Source: Haloterrigena alkaliphila (GTDB taxonomy: Archaea > Halobacteriota > Halobacteria > Halobacteriales > Natrialbaceae). From it: a DNA stretch of 64,000 bases. The DNA lies in NCBI RefSeq assembly GCF_017352155.2, contig NZ_CP071462.1, positions 1,550,001 to 1,614,000 of the forward strand, read 5' to 3'. Below, one piece after another: positions 61,476-64,000 of the stretch; position 1 is the first letter of the stretch, and each line of letters begins with the position of its first letter. Both the position numbers and the translations under genes were made by a program. Under the pieces are notes generated by a model that was not told where the DNA came from, did not search any database, and saw only the letters and a program-made list of their open reading frames with translations.

Positions 61476-61561
61476 ATGGACGGACTGGCGGATTCCGCTC
61501 TCGATCTGAACGCATCAGGTAGAAATACCGCCTCGAGTAGCAATACGAGGTCGATGCGCCG

Positions 61562-62647
61562 TCAGGCCCGAACGCGGCGCTGCTCGAGGTCGGCCTCGAG
61601 CCGCGTGGCGGCCTCGAGACGCAGTTTCTTCGCGCGGCGTTTCGAGAGCCGCGAGTCGGGCAGGCGGTTCGCGAGCGGGTCGTACGCCGACGGCGTGAAC
61701 CCGAGATTTCGGAGGTAGTTCCGGACGCGCGGGGTCTCAACCCCGTCGTGGATCGCGGCGTCGGTGGCCGCTTCGACGGTGTCGAACGCGGGCAGCGTCA
61801 TCGCACCGTCGGGGCCGCCGGCAGCCGATTGCGAGTCGCCGATCGCGGTCCCGCGGGCGTCGGCCCGGGTAACGATCGATCTGACGTCCTCCGCGAGGCG
61901 CAGTACCTGACTCGGCAGGGCCGTGTCGGGCGAGCGCCACTCGACCGTCGGCATCGCCTGCCGCAGTCGAACCGGCGTCCAGACCGCGTCGTAGGGGGAG
62001 AACTCCTCGTCGAACGCGTCCGGGTCGACGCCGCGCTCGAGCGCGCGCTCGCGGAACCCGTCGTAGGCGTCCTCGAGCCGTCGCTCCCACTCGTCGACGC
62101 TGTCGACGTAGGGCCAGAGCTGGCCCTGTTCGGGACAGGTCTCGTAACACGAGCGCCGGTAGAGGAACGGGCGAGCGCACTCAAGAATGCGCTCCCCGCG
62201 GTAGTGCGAAGAACTGTTCACGAGCGCGAAGGCGGGGTCGAGGGCCGTCAGCGCGCTCAACTGGTCGGCGACGTTCGACTGCTCGAAGTGCAGGTGCGTC
62301 CCCGCACAGACCCGCGCGTCGTGGAACGCCGGTCCGACGGTCCGGCGCTGGAGGTCGGTCCCCTCCTTCTCGCGGTAGGGAATCTCCGTGGGGCTGGCGT
62401 GCAGCGGCGTCGCCAGCGGGACGAGTCGCCTGTCCCGCTCGCGGGCCGCGTCGACCACCTGACCGACGAGAGCGCGGAACTCCTCGCGGAGTTCGGCCGT
62501 CGACGAACAGGGCGTCGTCTTGATCTCGAGCATCGGCTCGACGAACTCGGGGTCGATCTGGTCCGAGAGATCGAGCAGTGGTCCGGGCGGGACCAGGTCG
62601 CCGTCGTCGTCGACGACCCAGTACTCCACCTCGAGGCTGGTTTTCAT
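61562..62647 (-). CDS. GCS2-family glutamate-cysteine ligase-like protein
   Basis: A 361-residue ATP-dependent carboxylate-amine ligase of the GCS2 family. The N-terminal EVEYWVVD and the His/Asn-rich 'GTHLHFEQS' motif (near 117-125) match the family's active site. A second type of family member with EVEEEFYVVD start is the proven GshA in haloarchaea, so this is probably a paralogue and its substrate is open. The start has no longer in-frame alternative with family sequence. Confidence 0.87.
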   Translation of the reverse strand: MKTSLEVEYWVVDDDGDLVPPGPLLDLSDQIDPEFVEPMLEIKTTPCSSTAELREEFRALVGQVVDAARERDRRLVPLATPLHASPTEIPYREKEGTDLQRRTVGPAFHDARVCAGTHLHFEQSNVADQLSALTALDPAFALVNSSSHYRGERILECARPFLYRRSCYETCPEQGQLWPYVDSVDEWERRLEDAYDGFRERALERGVDPDAFDEEFSPYDAVWTPVRLRQAMPTVEWRSPDTALPSQVLRLAEDVRSIVTRADARGTAIGDSQSAAGGPDGAMTLPAFDTVEAATDAAIHDGVETPRVRNYLRNLGFTPSAYDPLANRLPDSRLSKRRAKKLRLEAATRLEADLEQRRVRA

Positions 62648-63019
62648 GGATGTCTCCGTTGGGGATGGGGTGCTGTGTTGGCCCTCGAGCAAGCCGTCAC
62701 CGGGCCACGTTTGTCGAACTGTGTCCGGCAGCGGATCGGATTCCGGTGCCGTCGTCCAGTTTTCTGTGTTGTGGATCCGAACGTAGGAGGAGTTACCCTG
62801 AAGCGGTTGAGCCTGCATGCGCAGGCGAGAGATCGGCAGTATCAGGCCGTGTACTCGCTCGAATCCGACTATACGCTCGACCGGTAGTTCCGCCGAACCG
62901 ATAGCTTCCGCGAGCGTCGGAAGCCACGGGCCGTTCCGGGCCGGTAACACGGATGTTACGTGGTTGATCCAGTGTCTCTGCTGGGTTCATACGGCTGCGG
63001 TAACATTGTGTAACTACAC
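62648..63019. promoter_or_regulatory. Divergent control region with GTAACA palindromes
   Basis: No gene is supported. GTAACA-cgga-TGTTAC (62944-62959) is a 6-bp inverted repeat, and GTAACA recurs at 63000-63005 close to the next start. These are candidate regulator sites for the GTG-started oxidoreductase at 63020 and the GCS2-family gene. Confidence 0.4.
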
Positions 63020-63739
63020 GTGAGCAACGATACGACTGCGGACGACAACGGAGAAACTGCGTCGGTGATCGTCGTCGGCGGCGGTGCCGCCGGTCTGAGC
63101 GCCGCGCTGTTTACCGCGAAGAACGGCCTCGAGACGACGGTGTTCGACACCGACGAGACGTGGATGCACAAGGCCCACCTGTTCAACTACCTCGGCATCG
63201 GCTCCGTCGGCGGCAGCGAGTTCATGGCGACGGCCCGCCAGCAGGTCGACGACTTCGGCGCCGACCGCCGACAGGGCGAGGAAGTGACCGCGGTCGGCGA
63301 GTCCGGCGACGGCTTCGTCGTCGAGACCAGCGTTGCGTCGGAGACGCAACGAGCAGACGGCGATAGCGCGGAGCGAAGCTCCGCGGACCGTTCGAGCGGG
63401 CGACGCCCGCGAGAAGAAGCCGTCGACGAGGACGGGAGCTACGAGGCCGACTTCGTCGTCCTCGCGACGGGCGCGAACCGCGACCTCGCCGAGGATCTCG
63501 GCGTCGCGTTCACCGACGAGGGCACCGTCGACGTCGGCGTCGAGATGGAGACCAGCCTCGAGGGCGCGTACGCGACGGGCGCGATGGTCCGCGCCGAGGA
63601 GTGGCAGGCCGCGATCGCCGTCGGCGACGGCGCCGCCGCAGCACTCAACATCCTCTCGAGCGTAAAGGGTGAACACTTCCACGACTTCGACGTCCCGACC
63701 GACGCCGAGCGCGTCTTCGGGGAACACGTCGCGGAGTAA
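63020..63739 (+). CDS. Thioredoxin reductase-like NAD(P)/FAD oxidoreductase with insert
   Basis: A 239-residue small FAD-dependent oxidoreductase. FAD motif GGGAAGLSAA near 20 and ATGAMVRAEEW-type C-terminal FAD motif. No CxxC redox pair is seen, unlike true thioredoxin reductase. Residues about 104-131 (VASETQRADGDSAERSSADR...) are a polar insert encoded by three adjacent hairpins: 63331-63351 (9-bp stem, GGA loop), 63367-63385 (8 bp, GAA), 63396-63410 (6 bp, GAC). The frame is kept. GTG start. Confidence 0.85.
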   Translation: MSNDTTADDNGETASVIVVGGGAAGLSAALFTAKNGLETTVFDTDETWMHKAHLFNYLGIGSVGGSEFMATARQQVDDFGADRRQGEEVTAVGESGDGFVVETSVASETQRADGDSAERSSADRSSGRRPREEAVDEDGSYEADFVVLATGANRDLAEDLGVAFTDEGTVDVGVEMETSLEGAYATGAMVRAEEWQAAIAVGDGAAAALNILSSVKGEHFHDFDVPTDAERVFGEHVAE

Positions 63740-63745
63740 CCCACC

Positions 63746-64000
63746 ATGTCAGACGACTCACAGCGCCCGGTCACGCCGGAACTGCCCGACAGCCCGGTCC
63801 ACACGACGGGAACCGACCACATCACTATCTGGGGGAGCAACGAGGCCGACACGGTCGAGTTCTACCAGGACGTGCTCGGCATGCCGCTCGTGCTCCGCCA
63901 GCCGAACCTCGACGACCCCTCCCAGACCCACCTGTTCTTCGACACCGGGGACGGTCGCATCCTCACCTTCTTCGTCAGCGACGACCGCCCTTCCGCCCGC
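63746..64000 (+). CDS. VOC-family (glyoxalase-like) protein, truncated by window end
   Basis: Eighty-five codons from ATG 63746 (MSDDSQRPVT) to the window edge. The vicinal oxygen chelate pattern is clear: 'HTTGTDHITIWGSN' (first metal His), 'EFYQDVLGMPLVL', 'HLFFDTGDGRILTFF'. Probably a ring-cleavage or glyoxalase-type metal enzyme. It starts 6 bp after the FAD oxidoreductase stop, so likely the same operon. The C-terminus lies outside. Confidence 0.85.
   Translation, partial: MSDDSQRPVTPELPDSPVHTTGTDHITIWGSNEADTVEFYQDVLGMPLVLRQPNLDDPSQTHLFFDTGDGRILTFFVSDDRPSAR

Overview
The window is chromosomal DNA of an extremely halophilic archaeon (class Halobacteria). I infer a Natrinema/Haloterrigena-type member of the Natrialbales from gene content and style. 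The signs are: very high GC with a third-position G/C preference, strongly acidic proteins, Tat-type lipoproteins (twin-Arg signal plus lipobox Cys), archaeal information-processing genes (RadA, NMD3, aIF6, L39e, L31e, LX/L18a, prefoldin alpha, FtsY, SRP54), and TATA-like boxes about 28 bp before many start codons, which is the arrangement of leaderless haloarchaeal transcripts.

Layout. 1-9.1 kb: zinc alcohol dehydrogenase, a nuclease-like DUF5784 protein, small conserved haloarchaeal proteins, an XPD-like Fe-S helicase, a Trm5/Taw2-type tRNA enzyme coupled to NMD3. 9.4-16.3 kb: HtpX protease, a YdjM-like membrane protein, PspAB, a GAF histidine kinase, a PQQ-type beta-propeller and RadA. 16.4-23.7 kb: SufU, an HD hydrolase, ArsN2, SufS, an ABC exporter, DUF424 and a TPR protein. 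24-31.6 kb: lipoprotein, ThpR, an exported zincin-like protein, then the ribosome/secretion cluster rpl39e-rpl31e-eif6 // rpl18a-pfdA-ftsY, interrupted by two genes on the other strand. 32-36 kb: a siroheme nitrite/sulfite reductase with a FrhB-like iron-sulfur flavoprotein partner. 36-45 kb: PAP2 phosphatase, AEC transporter, a tandem ncRNA-like repeat, acetyltransferase, HAD hydrolase, thiE-thiM, a rubrerythrin-like protein and a polysaccharide-deacetylase-like protein without catalytic residues. 45-56.6 kb: two divergent rhodaneses, AsnB, a PAS/GAF histidine kinase, a disulfide reductase, a YihY protein, an orphan HicB and SRP54. 56.6-64 kb: a CBS-MaoC fusion, an RNA-binding protein plus UPF0200 kinase pair, tRNA-Arg(UCU) with a duplicated 3' end, a C45 acyltransferase, a GCS2-family ligase, a small FAD oxidoreductase and a truncated VOC gene.

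Functional threads: sulfur and thiol chemistry recurs (SufU, SufS, two rhodaneses, siroheme reductase, a candidate bis-gamma-glutamylcystine reductase, a GCS2-family ligase). The two halves of the SRP targeting system (FtsY, Ffh) and their ribosomal companions are also here. I see no intact transposase, integrase, CRISPR array or rRNA.

The most unusual content is non-coding or hitch-hiking DNA. It comprises a family of short perfect hairpins with three-base loops (often centred on GCGAAGC), found both between genes and inserted in frame in three genes; a four-copy dispersed repeat; an 82-bp palindrome; a tandem 118-bp repeat that looks like two promoter-bearing small RNA genes; and a solo att-like duplication of the tRNA-Arg 3' end.
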